DNA from: Xanthostigma xanthostigma
Taxonomy: Eukaryota; Arthropoda; Insecta; Raphidioptera; Raphidiidae
DNA length: 64,000 bases
Reading direction: 5' to 3'
Assembly (NCBI GenBank): GCA_963575645.1
Contig: OY754476.1
Span: 9,300,001 to 9,364,000, forward strand
Of the stretch, positions 11,366-23,358 are shown piece by piece. The first letter of the stretch is position 1; each line of letters begins with the position of its first letter. The notes below the pieces were generated by a model, which searched no databases, had not been told where the DNA came from, and saw only the letters and a program-made list of their open reading frames with translations. Both the position numbers and the translations under genes were made by a program.

Positions 11366-14300
11366 ATGACTATGGATTTCAATGACTACTTTTGGGTAAG
11401 AGTTACTTAATTATTATTTATTTATATCGGAAATGGCATATCAAGTTGGGCGTCATATTATGAGATTATAATTCAGACATATTTTACATTCCATGTATTA
11501 CATAAAAGATAAGTTAGAGAGGTTAAAGTTAACTCCCCTTTTTGTAATTTTAATTTTGAAGTTACTTAACTGATGGTTTAAATACAAGATTGTATATGAT
11601 AATTTAATACCAATTGCGTTTTAAAATATTGTGTACTATTTTTATATCGATTACAGGGGGAAAAAAATAATGGTTTTGACGTTCTTTACCATAATATGAA
11701 GTATGGATTGGTTGCCAGTAAAGAACTGTCAGAATTCTTCAGAGAGAGGTGAGTTAATGCAGAATTATAATGTAACTGTTGTACTTGATATGCAATATTT
11801 TCGTAGATCAAATGTCGAAGAACTTAATTCAAAACAAATGACAAAACTTGCCAAACAGGCAGGGGGTAGTTGTCCGCAAGGTACGTTTGCGCCTGTTTGG
11901 CAGATTTTGAAAGCTTCATCTGAAAGATTAGCAACTTTACACATGCAAATGGTACAAAAAGTGTCAGAACTCGTAAAAGATGTTTCAAAATACGCCGACG
12001 ATTTGCATAAGAAGTACAAAGTTGTTAAAGAAAATGAATCCGGTACATTAGAAGTTGTACAGTCGATTCAGTCGACAACCTTGACGTTACAAAAAGCAAA
12101 AGATCTATATTTACAAAAAAGTGTTGAATTAGATAAATTAAAAAAAGAAAATGCATCGCCCAAGGAACTAGAGAAAGCAGAAGCAAAGCTAAAAAAATGT
12201 CACGAGGACTACAAAAATTTAGTCGAAAAATATATGACTATTAAGGAAGACTTTGAAAGAAAAATGACATTAACTTGCAGGGTAGGTAAAAAAATACTGA
12301 ACGTCGAAAACTCATGAATTCTTGATTTGTTCAAGCATTAAGCGCTTTAATTATAAAATATACGAATTGCTTTGTAACAAGCACTCAGCTCTGATTAGCT
12401 CTGATTTGTAGATTGTCATCTAAGCAATAAGTCTTTTTTTAGCATTTTCAAGATATTGAAGAAGCTCACTTAAAACAAATGAAAGAATTTTTAAATACCT
12501 ATTCAGAAGTCATGCAAAACAATCATGATTTAGTTGGCCAAGTAAGCATTTTTATTATTATTATGCTATTTGAATATTGAAAAACTAATATATTTTTGCG
12601 AAAATCTGAATTAGTGACAAGTAAATTGAATATTATTGTGTTGATTATGATTCTTTGAAATAAAAGCTAATCTTTCTTAACAACTAACATGTTGCAAAAC
12701 GTTCCCAATTGAGTATATTTATTTGTATGTATATTTTGTAGGTTCATACTGATTTTAAAAGGCAGTGCTTGGAGTTAACTGTTGATAAACTGTTGGAACA
12801 GTTCGTTCTGAACAAATACACGGGACTGGAAAAACCAGGTGTATTTTTTTTTTATTGTAAACTATATTCATCCGGGTGCAAAAAAAACCAATGGGGGGAA
12901 GGGACATGAGTAGTGAGTACGCACATTCATCTTAGTTTATCGAGATGACTGTTGTGTCTAAATTTCATGATGATCGGAGTTACCGTTCAAAAGTTTTTGT
13001 CGGACGGACAAGTTTTGAGTTATATTTTGTTACATTTTTCATCGATGCTCCGCTCCTATTGGTCGTAGCGTGACATTATATAGCCTATAGCCTTCCTCGA
13101 TAAATGGACTATCCAACAAAAAGAATTTTTTCAATTCGAACCAGTAGTTCCTGAGATAAGCGCGCTCAACCAAACAAACTCTTCAGCTTTATATATTAGT
13201 ATAGATGTAAGGCTGAAACATTTTTGTTGTACATACATTCGCTATAATACATTCTTAGAAAATATTGAAATTATAAAAATTCTAATAGCTATTTGGATTC
13301 TAAAATTTGCTTTTGAGACACCTGATTTGGTTAAATTTTCATTAGCTGAAGTGGTAATTTGCCTTTATAATAGACATCCTTTTTGAAATAATTAGTTATT
13401 ACTTTTTATAGTGTATTTTTCTACAATGGTCTGATAATCTTGAATGCAATATAGGTGCAATAGAAATTGAGGAATTAAATTTGTCTACAATTTCACCTGT
13501 AGTGGGCCACAGTACGTCCGAATCGGATCGCGTCGGTGCAGCGAACGGTCCTTCTGGTGACGGTAGTACAGCCAGCACTACGGTACCAGCTCCGAAACCA
13601 TCCAAACGAGAAGGTAACATTCTACAGCGCGTGACTGCTCATGTCAGTGGTGCCGAGAGTGTTGCAGATAATCAACAACAGCAGTCGAACAACAAAACGT
13701 CCCGCCGCACTACCTCCCTTTTTAATCTCTTCATATCTAACTCCCAGGGTATGTGCAATGTAATAACACGGCCAACTCTCATCTTCAGTATAATTGAAAC
13801 AAAATTCTGTTACAAAATACATTTTGTTAGTGAATTATTGTAAAAAAACGACTTAACAAGCTTTTTTCAACAGAAAAAAATAACTTTAATTTTGAGATTA
13901 TACATCAAACAGTTTTGAATAGATAATTTTTTTTGTTTCGATAAAATACACATTTTCTGGTTCTTTATAAATGACGATTAATGAATTTGAATTTTCGAGT
14001 TTGTTTCTACTTTAGAAGTGAAATTTCTTTAGCCACGCTTGACATTTTCACTGAACATTTGGGTCACATGTTATAGAAATTCACTTCAGTCGCGCGTAAA
14101 GGCTACACTTATCTTTTTTCAAAATTGAGTAGTATTTGTTAAAAAAATGACTTCCATGTTCCAAAATCAATATAAAAAAAAATTCAAAATCAATTGATCA
14201 GGTTTGCATCAAAATCAATCTGGAGTTTTTACTAGACAAATATTAAAAAAAAAATATTCAAATATGAGTGATTTTTTTGCCAAAGTCATTGTGAATGAAA

Positions 14301-17300
14301 TTTCACCTCACAAACACACATACACACACACACACTGTCACTTTGCGTTTTAAAAGTAACATGATCAGAATCTGACATTATCTCGAACAGAGCTAGGTAA
14401 AGACTGAACTTAAGTATTCGAAGCATCAAGCATCTGTTTAATGAAGTGTTTTAAGCATTATTACAAACCCTTAGCACTGTCCAGCTCTGATCTCGAACTA
14501 GATTTTTCGATCATATCACCATGTTTCCATTTCCTTACGGAACATGGAAGTAAAAATAAAATTGTGCAAAAATCAGTTCGTTAACTGTTTACTTGTAAAA
14601 ATTGTTTGATTAGATGAGTGGGGAAATTCTTAATTTAATTTTATTTATTCAAGATAGAAAAAAAGTTTGAAATATATTTCAAATTAATCATTAAACGTTT
14701 ATAATAGTCTTTTGATGTTAATCTTTTTATATTTTTAGTGCCAGAAATTATTGCTTTGCTATTTATTTTTCTTTTTGTCAATAATACAAAGGCTTTTTTC
14801 AAATGTCACATAAATGTCGTAGAAGCAATTACTATGATTGTCTGCATTTTAACACCATTTCATTGTGGGTTTTATTATACATTGCACCATGAAAACTATT
14901 GAAGAAAATATTGAGTGTTGGATTTTAATGGTAATAATATTGTTGTCCATAATGTCTTTATACAGTAGAACTTCCATTATCAGTTTTTGGGTGAGTAAAG
15001 TAGATAAAAAAAAACACTCGAAAGTAATTTGAATTTTAGTTGTGGCTGATTCAGAAACTATTTTCCTTGACGTTAATTGAAGTTTTACTGTGAATGAATG
15101 GTAGTTGAATATTGTTGTGTTTACAGGCAGCAGAGAGAGTTCATCGGTGCCTTCAAGTCCAAGAGGTGTGATTCCACCTCAAAACACCGATACACCAAAT
15201 TTACTACACAATTCAACGAACCCTTTACGTGGATCCAAGTGTAATTGTCCTTATCAAATAAACATTTTTCCTTTTTTTTTTTCTTTTTGGTGCCACTAGA
15301 CAATTTTTTAAAGGCCTTTTGTACATTACAGACAGTCCTTGCCTTTACAGCAAAAATATATGTAAGTTGGTGTACCTGTATATGTTACGCTCAATACTCG
15401 AATTTGGATAACGTCTGAAATAAATACTCAAAACTAGCTTTGTTCAATTTAAAATGCGCAAAAATAGTTCTGCTCATTTTATACTACTCAATACCCAATT
15501 AAAAGTAAGATTTCAAGTTTGGGAAATATTCGTTGCTCAAAAATAGTTTTGCGCATTTGTTTCAGATATTGTTCGAATTCGAGTTTTGAGCACAATACAA
15601 TACGTTTGACATAAATATGATGTAAATCGAAACGCCGTAAAACGAGGATTGCCTGTAATTCAAAATTTCATCGATACTGTAAAATTCTTTATCACAAAAG
15701 AAGGGTACCAAAATTGTAAAATAAATAATTTGAACTTTCTAGTGCCACTATTTTAAAGTTAATGCCTGAACTTTTTTGATGCATTCACTGGTCAAATTTT
15801 TTGCTTTCCTTTTGTAAATTTTTAGAATTTGTTTTACAGTGAATGTGTCATATGCCTGCTTGTTATTTTTATTTAAGCATATCTTCTGCACACTTCTTTT
15901 ATTGTTACAGATTTGCTTTCAATTTAATTAATTTTAAAAAATAACCGTAAAGACATCACTCTTAATTTTCCTTGGAACATGTTTTTCTGTCATTTGCAGA
16001 AAGTTTTGGAAAAAATGTGTTTTTAATTATTGGTGATAGGTGTATGTATATATATATATATTTTTTAATTTTTTGTTGTGTCAATTAAACTAAGTGGTTT
16101 TTTTCTCGATTTTTAAAAAACAGTAATCCAAAAATGAATTGTTGTTTTTTAATTTAAAAAAAGACAATTACTGCATTTTTTATTACGATTTTTAAATGGT
16201 TGAGGTTATAGCATGAATTTTATTTTTAATAAGACATATATTTTTGTGATTTATTTTTAAGTTCTACGGGCGTATGTGTACAGTATAACAGTACCTGGTA
16301 AATAATATTTTTCAAACTCCTAAAACTTACAAATGTACAATTTTTGGAGTGCAATTTGCATGTTATTTGAGTTTGGTGATGGTATTTTTTTTAGAATGTT
16401 GCTATTACAATTTCCATAGGTGATCAGAGTTTACACATATATCACATCACACCTCTCATTGCACATACCTGAACAAATATTAATTATATTTTACCCTTTA
16501 ATACATATTTCAAATTTCTCCTTTTATTCCATCCCGGTTAGAAGCCAAATCCAGTCTATTGGTGGCTATTTATACCTACTTGCTATGCTATTTTATTAAT
16601 ATTATTTATTTCAAATGCTGCAGTTCGATTAATTTTGAGTTTAGTGCTAATTTTCATTGTATTTTTGAGGTTATTTCATTTTTTAAATTTAATTTTGGAC
16701 TGCAACACTTGACTGATATATTAGTGTGTTTTAATATTTGTTCTTTTTTAATACCTATATAGATAAATTTGCATTTTAAAAAGTACGGACTCATTAAAAT
16801 GTACATTTCAGAAAACGTTTATTATTATAATTAATTATTTTAATTTGAATGAAATAGAATTGTAAATTTTTAGACTATGTTGTTTTAAATTTAAATATTC
16901 AAATTTGAGAGTAACTCAGATCTTTTTCGGAAGGAAGTGTTCGGACTGATTAAAGCATAGCCAACGTAATCCTATATTATTAAACGTTAGATGTAATTTT
17001 TTTCTCGAAAACGGCTCTATCGATTTCGATGAAATGTTTTTTTTAAAGCCAGTCCTACTGTTAAAATAAAAATTGTATATGTATAGGTAATTGTAAATGT
17101 GTATACAAGTTTTTTTGATAGAATCTTTTACCTTTTAGGGTTTTTGAGAAGTAGAAGAGACAAAGTAAAGATAAAGAAAACAAAAAAGAAAACTCAAGAT
17201 AGTACAACAAGTAAAGATGAACATGTTGAACCGTAAGTCACATTATTAAATTCTTGTAATCGCTTCTGTCTTTTTTTTTAATTCTGTATTTTATAGAGGG

Positions 17301-20095
17301 GAAGATGAAGCTTCGAAACGTTTGCCAACAAATGAAGCTGAATCAGGCACGCCAGAAATGGATGAAGAAGGTTTTTGCGTTCAGCCGAAAGTGACAGAAT
17401 TGTGGAGGAATGAGAAAGGAAGTTTTTATTCTAGTTCGGATACAGACTCCGATGATGAAAGAGAACGTAAAATACACGTAGAAATCAAACCATTAAGCAA
17501 TGGGTCTGCGCCCATATCAGCAAGCGTAGATGAGCTTAGAGCGACCGTAGAAAATCTTTCTATTGGAACAATCGCAAGAGCATCACAAGTTAAAGGGGGT
17601 TCGAGTATGGATGTACACGATACAACAATGAAACGATCACAATCTGTTTCACAACAATTAGGAGGTTCTAAAGCAAGTAACGATTTACTCGGATTAAATT
17701 TGTTTCCAAGTCCAGTAGCATCTAACGCTTCAACACCGACGAGTGGACATCCATATGCACCCTTGCAAAGTCCACCGGTGTTACAAAGTCCAACTCAGCC
17801 TGCAATGAATAGTCCAACTTTATCAGCATCGTCAAGATATACCGACTTAGGCGATTTGTTTAGCGAAGTCGGTGAAATACAACAGTCAAATACAGCTTCG
17901 TCAAGAGTCCAGTCGAGGCAGACTCCGACTCCAACTTCAGGAAGCATCGCTTTGCCCAGGCCTCCTTCTCGTCGTTCAGAAGGCCCGTCTCCGCGAGGAC
18001 ACATGAGTCCCGGGCCGATGTCCCGAGCAGATAGTGTGGGAAGTTTGGAGTTTAGGACTGCCGGCGTTCCTATGGGAGTATCTAGAGGACCGTCGCCGCT
18101 CACGATCGGCATGGCAGATACAATTCCGTTGGCCGTTGCATTCCATGAAATTATCCATTCGTACTTCCGGGGCACAGATGAATCAATGTGTCAAGTGAAA
18201 ATGTGCGGAGATATGATGCTATCGTTTCCTGCTGGAATAGTGGCTGTGTTGGCAAATAACCCAAGTCCTGCAAAGTTGGCTTTTAGACTAAAAAATACTC
18301 AAAGACTTGAAAGTATAATTCCAAATAAACAGCTAGTTTCTGTGTAAGTATTCACCTGCGACGATTTCATTACTTCAAAGATAACACGTGTTATATCGTC
18401 CTTTTCATTTTTTGTTTCTTAGCGATGCAACACAAAGTGGTTCGGATTCGATGGTCCTTGATTTCACAATGCCTGCCTTGAATGCCTTATTAAAACGTCA
18501 GTCGGAACAGAATCCTTCGGCGTCCTATTTTAATGTTGATATTATAAAATATCAGGTAAGTTTATATGATTTGACATTTAAATTCATGTATTTTTTTTTT
18601 GTTTCTGACGTTTAATATCCGATAGGTCAAATCAAAACCTGGTGCAAGTTCTTGTCCTTTTCAATTAGTTGCTTATTGGAAATGTGAGAAAGTTCACACT
18701 GATTTAAAAGTGGATTATAAATACAACTCACACGCTATGAATACCCCGTCTCCTCTTTTAAATGTAACTGTTGCCGTGCCAGTCGACGGAGCAGTTAAAA
18801 GTATGCAAGCAAAACCGACAGCGCAGTGGTAAGTCTATTTTTTAAATCATGCCTATAAACAAATACAGTGGTACCTTGACATACGAGTTTAATTCGTTCC
18901 GCAACCTTGCTCGTATCTTGAATTACTCGTATCTCGAAGCAAATTTCCCCATACAAAACAATTGAACTACCATTAATCCGTTCCAACCCCCAAAATGTCA
19001 CCCCAGTTTGAATAATAAAAACGTATTTATAAATGACAAATATTTATTGTACAAAAGCAAAAAAAAGACGTTTAGAATAAAACATGTTCAAGGAGGTTTG
19101 TTTCTTCCTCCCTCTCAGAATGTTCCGGAAATGAGTTAGGCAAGTGTCGTTAAACCTGCTAAACCGAACTCGTATCTCGAATTTCGCTCGTAACTTAAAG
19201 CAAAAAATCACTCGCTCGCCGGCTCGTATCTCGAAAAACTCGTATGTTAGGGCACTCACATGTCGAGGTACCACTGTAAAGTAGAAATTATCACTCGAAC
19301 TTCATTAAGTCGAAATTCTCTTTAGTTCGAAGAAATTTGTCATTCACCTCCGCTGAAACCCAAAAAACTCTTTTGCTGGGTTGCAGAAAACATTTTCAAA
19401 AAATCTAATTTGACGAAGACCTTAGACTGTGAAATTTTTAGCATTTACCATGAAGTTCGAGTTAGCTTTTACTTTGAATGTGAATTTTAGGGTAGTCGAA
19501 AGTAATCGTGCAATATGGAAATTTACTGAATTGTCACAACATTCAGATAATAATGGTGTAGGATCAATCAGAGCTAGGTTTGAACTGGAAGATGGACCTA
19601 GTAATCCATCTACAATTTCAGCGCAATTTAATTGTGAAGGCACAACGCTTTCTGGTGTTGAATTTGAGTTGGTGGGACCTGGCTACAGAATATCGTTAGT
19701 TAAAAGACGATATGTGTCAGGTATGTAATTATTTTTTTTGTCGTATCCCGTATAAAATAGCTGCTTTACGTGCCATAAAGTAAGATTCTCTTGTCTTTAT
19801 TGATGAATAAAGTAAGTCCTTTTTAACATACTGTCACCCTCGTGATCTCATTGCGCAACTGTTGAGTAGTCATTCATGAACCTACGCTATGCTACCTTTC
19901 ATTGGTTTAAAAAAAATCTAAATGTTTACTGATCGGCAAAAATCCGCAGTCGATGCAGTCGAACGAGAAAGTAATGACTAGAAATTTTACATTTAATTAT
20001 TTTATATTGTAGGTAAATATATTTGTGATGGAGATCCAGACGGTTATAAACAAATAAAAACTACTTCACCAGCAAGTGCGTCAGCTGAAGTATAG
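11366..20095 (+). CDS. FCHO2: FCH domain only protein (FCHO; F-BAR and mu-homology domain endocytic adaptor)
   Basis: Membrane-bending nucleator of clathrin-coated pits that binds phospholipids and AP-2/Eps15-type partners. Exons: 11366-11395, 11657-11748, 11807-12281, 12443-12541, 12742-12838, 13455-13748, 15127-15240 (cassette), 17139-17232, 17297-18343, 18423-18555, 18626-18828, 19491-19720, 20013-20095. All joins keep frame, giving 996 residues (958 without the cassette). The F-BAR domain covers about residues 1-262 ([43 protein letters not shown]). A basic stretch ([16 protein letters not shown]) and an acidic serine block ([20 protein letters not shown]) precede a Ser/Pro-rich linker with adaptor-type motifs ([21 protein letters not shown]). 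The mu-homology domain starts near residue 705 ([16 protein letters not shown]) and runs to the end ([33 protein letters not shown]). An in-frame ATG at 11372 is an alternative start. The paralogue (FCHO1 or FCHO2) is not resolvable, as insects generally have one. Confidence 0.95.
11749..11806 (+). other. 58-nt intron of FCHO
   Basis: Lies between exon 2, ending with split AGA codon bases AG, and exon 3, supplying the A. Donor GTGAGT, acceptor tcgtag. At 58 nt it is far shorter than the other FCHO introns. Reading through it opens a long frame in the track of exon 3 but replaces conserved F-BAR residues, so splicing is the better model. Confidence 0.7.
12868..13206 (-). mobile_element. Non-autonomous Helitron, 3' end truncated (copy A)
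   Basis: Same family as 33401-33882 and 48268-48611: shared blocks include acttcagctttatatattag-type terminus, gatagcc/ggctat near 13080 and the motif gatcggagttaccgttcaaa. The CTAG terminus and most of its hairpin are missing on the left (begins at tcatccgggtg). It lies in FCHO intron 5. Confidence 0.65.
14309..14336. repeat. (CA)n microsatellite
   Basis: Short run of cacaca, with a few interruptions, in the FCHO intron before the cassette exon. Confidence 0.7.
14963..15090. mobile_element. Small Tigger-like MITE just upstream of FCHO cassette exon
   Basis: 128 bp with ends CAGTAGAACTTCCATTATC and, inverted, CAGTAAAACTTCAATTAAC, next to TA on the left. The termini resemble those of the larger element at 29785-30248. 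It ends 36 nt before the cassette exon at 15127. Confidence 0.6.
15127..15240 (+). other. FCHO cassette exon (114 nt, phase 1 at both ends)
   Basis: Acceptor tgtttacag at 15118-15126 and donor GTAATT at 15241. It encodes 38 Ser/Pro-rich residues ([18 protein letters not shown] and on). Both flanking exons are phase 1, and the neighbours 13455-13748 and 17139-17232 also join in frame without it, so skipping is permitted. Inclusion turns the junction codon from GGG to TGG (Gly to Trp). Confidence 0.65.
15389..15592. repeat. Inverted-repeat MITE in FCHO intron
   Basis: The left arm starts gctcaatactcgaattt and the right arm ends cgaattcgagttttgagc; the arms (about 45 nt) also share ctgaaataaatac/gcgcattt-type blocks in inverse order. 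No target-site duplication was identified. Confidence 0.55.
18866..19276. mobile_element. TA-flanked MITE (CAGTGGTACC family) in FCHO intron
   Basis: Ends CAGTGGTACCTTGACATACG and, inverted at the right, CAGTGGTACCTCGACATGTG, with TA at 18864-18865 and 19277-19278. Interior made of actcgtatctcga repeats in both orientations. Tigger/pogo-like by ends and target site; no transposase trace recognised. Confidence 0.8.
19280..19476. mobile_element. Second MITE abutting the previous one, next to a splice acceptor
   Basis: Begins aagtagaaattatcactcga, with the inverse tcgagttagcttttactt at the right end. Shares the internal block gtgaaatttttagcattt with the element at 24906-25246. The right end is 14 nt before the FCHO exon at 19491. 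Confidence 0.6.
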
Positions 20096-22613
20096 TTTTG
20101 AGTTAGCTTAAAAACTATATTGAAAGGTTCTGTAGATCCCAATCTTCATTTTTCCTTTAAAAAAAAACTTGTACCTACTTATTAATAATTTAATGGAGCT
20201 TATATTTTTAACTGTTTAGTGGAAAACAGTGAAAAGGCCTAAATTCAGATCTGATTCATATTTTTTTATAGTAATGAACAGTTGAAAATAGTATGAATAA
20301 TTTTTTGACAATATTTTAGTTAAAGAAGCGTGTGAAAAAATTCATGAAATGGGATCGTGTCATTATGTGTAATACTTGTTTATTTTTTGTTAACAATGGA
20401 TTATTTGACATCTAAAAAAGCTAATATTGAAAATCGTTTACAAAAGTGCTAGCGGGGTGTGCTAAAAATTAACACATTTTGCATCTGACGTCACAAAGTA
20501 CAAGATTATTATCATTTTTTATAAGTTATTTTTTCTTTTCATTTGCTCTATAGACAATATATCGACTGCAACGTTTTACCCCCAGCCTGGATTTATTCTG
20601 GGCCAACGTTATGCACCCCAAAGTTAGAACTATCGTTTGTATTACTGTACTGTGGCTGAAAATAATGTCAATATCTAGAAAATGTGAAATTAAGATTTTT
20701 TAAAAATATTCTAAAACTTAGTGTCTTTCAAAGTTTAAAAAAGTTTCCAGATTTTTCAGTCTTAGAATACATAAAAAATGACAGGATTCCATTTTTTCAG
20801 AAGTAAATGTGTGAATATCATTTATGAAGAAATTTACACTATTTTTTGTTTAAACGGACAATAAAATTTTGTGTTGTATATTTAAATATGATAAAAATTT
20901 GCCGCGTTTAAACAAAAGGCTTTTAAACATTCCTGGTCTTCATTACTTTTTATGTTATTTAACTGTTCTTAGTTAATTCTTAACACAGTCCATTTACATA
21001 TTATATCTTAAAGAAGTGACGAGCTGGTAATAATTTAGTTTGTTTTATCTATATAGAGCGTACTGTAGTTGATTGTTAGAAATAAATAATATATTTCAAA
21101 AAATAATGTTAGTAAAAATATTTAAATTAAAACATTATTATCAATTCAGAGAACGCAGTTGAGATCGGGCGTAATCAATTAGAAATGTGATACAAAAATT
21201 TATTGAGGTTAAGATAGTTTTTTGAATAATTAATTGACGCCAGTTGTTTATTTCTTGTTTTAATAACAAACGAGCAATTAGATCTCATCTGATGTCGACA
21301 TATTTCGAGCGCCAGCCCGCTAAGCAGTCTGGTTCGGGTAACCTGGCTGCGACAATCATAATTTGGAGCAGTCGTTCAACTTCTATTGTGAAACTTTTCG
21401 TGTCGAAAGATATCGACCGTAGTACAAAAAAATGTTTTACTATTACACAAATTTACAGGCAGGCAACACATTGACAAATGTCATATATTTGTCAATAACT
21501 TTTTGATTGGCTGTACATTTGTGTGCATCTTAGTGGCTACTACAGGCTGTCTAGTGGGACATTGCACTTACAGTTTTTGAGGACGTCTGAAATAAAAAGT
21601 GAATATCTCTTACACTGTTTTGATAAATTCCACTACGTGATTTATATCTAACTAAATTATACCAAAACTGTAACATTTGACTACATAGATTTATTTTTTT
21701 CTTTTTGTACTGCATTTGATTAGCACTGATTTTCTAAAATTAGGCAAAAATACTTTTCGTGAAGTAATCTGATTTGTTAAGCAGATAATATGTTTTCTAC
21801 TATAAGTATTCAAAATGAGTAATATTTTTTGTCAATTAAAAGAATATGAATTTTTTATGTTGATATCTCCAGATCTATTTTTTATTTAAAATTGTTAAAA
21901 ATGTTGAGATATTAGTTTCTTTTTTCAAATGTTTTAATGTTAGAAAAAAAATTATTTAGGATGCAGGTCTGTAGAGGATATATTTTAATTAAATATTAAG
22001 CCAAAAAATGTACACAAGTAAGTTTGAGAAAAAAAACTTATTGTTCCTTTTATGATGTGTTAGATGAGAATCAGGAAAACTTCCAATCAGGTCAGTCCCA
22101 ACCAGGTCGATAATTGGATCAGTACACAACAAGAGGGATTAAGGCGATCGGGACGGAGACCCACTTAAAAGTTTCGAACTATAGACATGGTCGGAACGAC
22201 CTGCTTATCGAGGTTGTCGGATCTGACCTGTTAGGAAGTGACCAGACACCGTTTAGATGGCCTATTTTTACATTAAAATAATAATTTTGATATAAATGGA
22301 ACTTCCTATCAAAAGTTTTATTTTTATTCCATTGATCACACAATAATTTGAATGAAAATTCACATAAATTTTCAGTTGTAAGATTTTTATTTCCATGAAT
22401 TTTATGATATTTGTGTTCAAGACTAGTTTCTGTTAAAATAAAATTGATATATTTTCATGTAGAAACACTCGAATTATATTTATGTTTATGATTATTATGT
22501 TAATAATAAAAAATAATCAAATGTAACACTTCTTTTCTTACCTAAATCTGAATGAAAATAATAATAATATTTAACATTGTTTTGAAAGTTACAGTATTTT
22601 TTTGGACAATTTT
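20071..22613 (+). repeat. Duplicated FCHO tail and downstream DNA, copy 1 (parent position)
   Basis: Starts inside the last FCHO coding exon (GCAAGTGCGTCAGCTGAAG, encoding the last eight residues) and extends 2.5 kb downstream. It matches 27796-29246 in the same orientation at high identity. About 1.07 kb of this copy (roughly 20733-21812) has no counterpart in copy 2. Near 22083-22245 both copies hold a small inverted-repeat element (aatcaggtcag ... ctgacctgtt). Confidence 0.9.
20860..20865 (+). terminator. Possible FCHO poly(A) signal
   Basis: Canonical AATAAA about 765 nt after the FCHO stop. It falls in the part of copy 1 that copy 2 lacks. Other AT-rich hexamers farther down may also serve. 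Confidence 0.35.
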
Positions 22614-22684
22614 TTCATTAGATTCTTCCAAGTGTGAACTATAGTTCTAAGTTTCTGGCAGTAGAACCTTTGGTAGAACTGCTA

Positions 22685-22925
22685 AAATAAATTGGTCGAT
22701 AATTTTATTTATTGAAGAGTTCTAATCAGACGTTAATCAAAGATTGCTAAAATAAAACCCAGAATTTGACCATTAAACAGGCAATTCCCGTCAAGGGCGT
22801 AGATATTTTTTTTCTGTGGGGTAAAGCAAACAAATCAATATTTTTTAAGTTTTATTAATATCACACAAGAATATTCACGAAGGAAGGCGTCGAGCAAAAT
22901 ATTAATTCCCAAACTAATTTTACCT
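22685..22925. repeat. Dispersed repeat shared with 40298-40910
   Basis: The block attggtcgataattttattt at 22692 recurs near 40308 in the same orientation. The block around 22840-22915 (aatatcacacaagaatattc) recurs inverted near 40830-40900. It overlaps the hAT element that begins at 22792. Confidence 0.5.
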
Positions 22926-23001
22926 TTTCAGAAAATATTTCTCAATTTCATTTTTTAGCCATAGGTAATTACTTCTTTAGCCCCCTATATCTACGTTCTT
23001 G
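22792..23001. mobile_element. hAT-type MITE (CAAGGGCGTAGA family, copy 1)
   Basis: Ends CAAGGGCGTAGATAT and inverted ATATCTACGTTCTTG, inside a perfect 8-bp duplication ATTCCCGT (22784-22791, 23002-23009). Related to the element at 59374-59720. Confidence 0.8.
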
Positions 23002-23067
23002 ATTCCCGTATTTAACTCATTCTATTCTCAATCCTACAATTGAGACCTAGATCAAGGAGGTCTATAG

Positions 23068-23358
23068 CAGGCCTGGGCAAATGGCGGCCCGCGGGCCTGA
23101 TCCGGCCCGCAGCACAATTTTATTCGGTCCGTGAAGCATTTTATAAATTTTAGAAAATAGTAAAGAAACAGCAAGGGCGCCAGAACAGACGGAAAGGAGC
23201 TTTTTTTTTGCTCTCCAAATGCGGAAATAGAATGTGAGGACCTTTTTTTTTGCTTTGCAAATTTTTGGCCCGCGGTTAAATTTTCATTAGCAATACGGCC
23301 CGCGGTCGAATTTTTATCAGCTATGTGGCCCGGCGATCAAAATATTTGCACGCCCCTG
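23068..23358. mobile_element. hAT-type MITE (CAGGCCTGGGCAAA family, copy 1)
   Basis: Termini CAGGCCTGGGCAAAT and TATTTGCACGCCCCTG, with a perfect 8-bp target-site duplication GTCTATAG (23060-23067, 23359-23366). GC-rich ggcccgcgg motifs recur inside. It lies between FCHO and CDK1, about 550 bp before the CDK1 start codon. Confidence 0.9.

Noticed and set aside
11703..11806. Longer open frame reading into FCHO exon 3 from an upstream ATG at 11703
   Set aside because: It uses a different frame from conserved exon 2 and replaces F-BAR residues; the 58-nt intron with GT-AG borders gives the family sequence.
12868..13206. CRISPR or direct-repeat array
   Set aside because: No regular repeat-spacer pattern exists here or anywhere in the window; the repeats are dispersed transposon families of a eukaryote.
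15241..15299. Extension of the FCHO cassette exon beyond 15240
   Set aside because: The frame continues only 19 codons into a T-rich tract and no suitable donor follows; GTAATT at 15241 gives the right phase.
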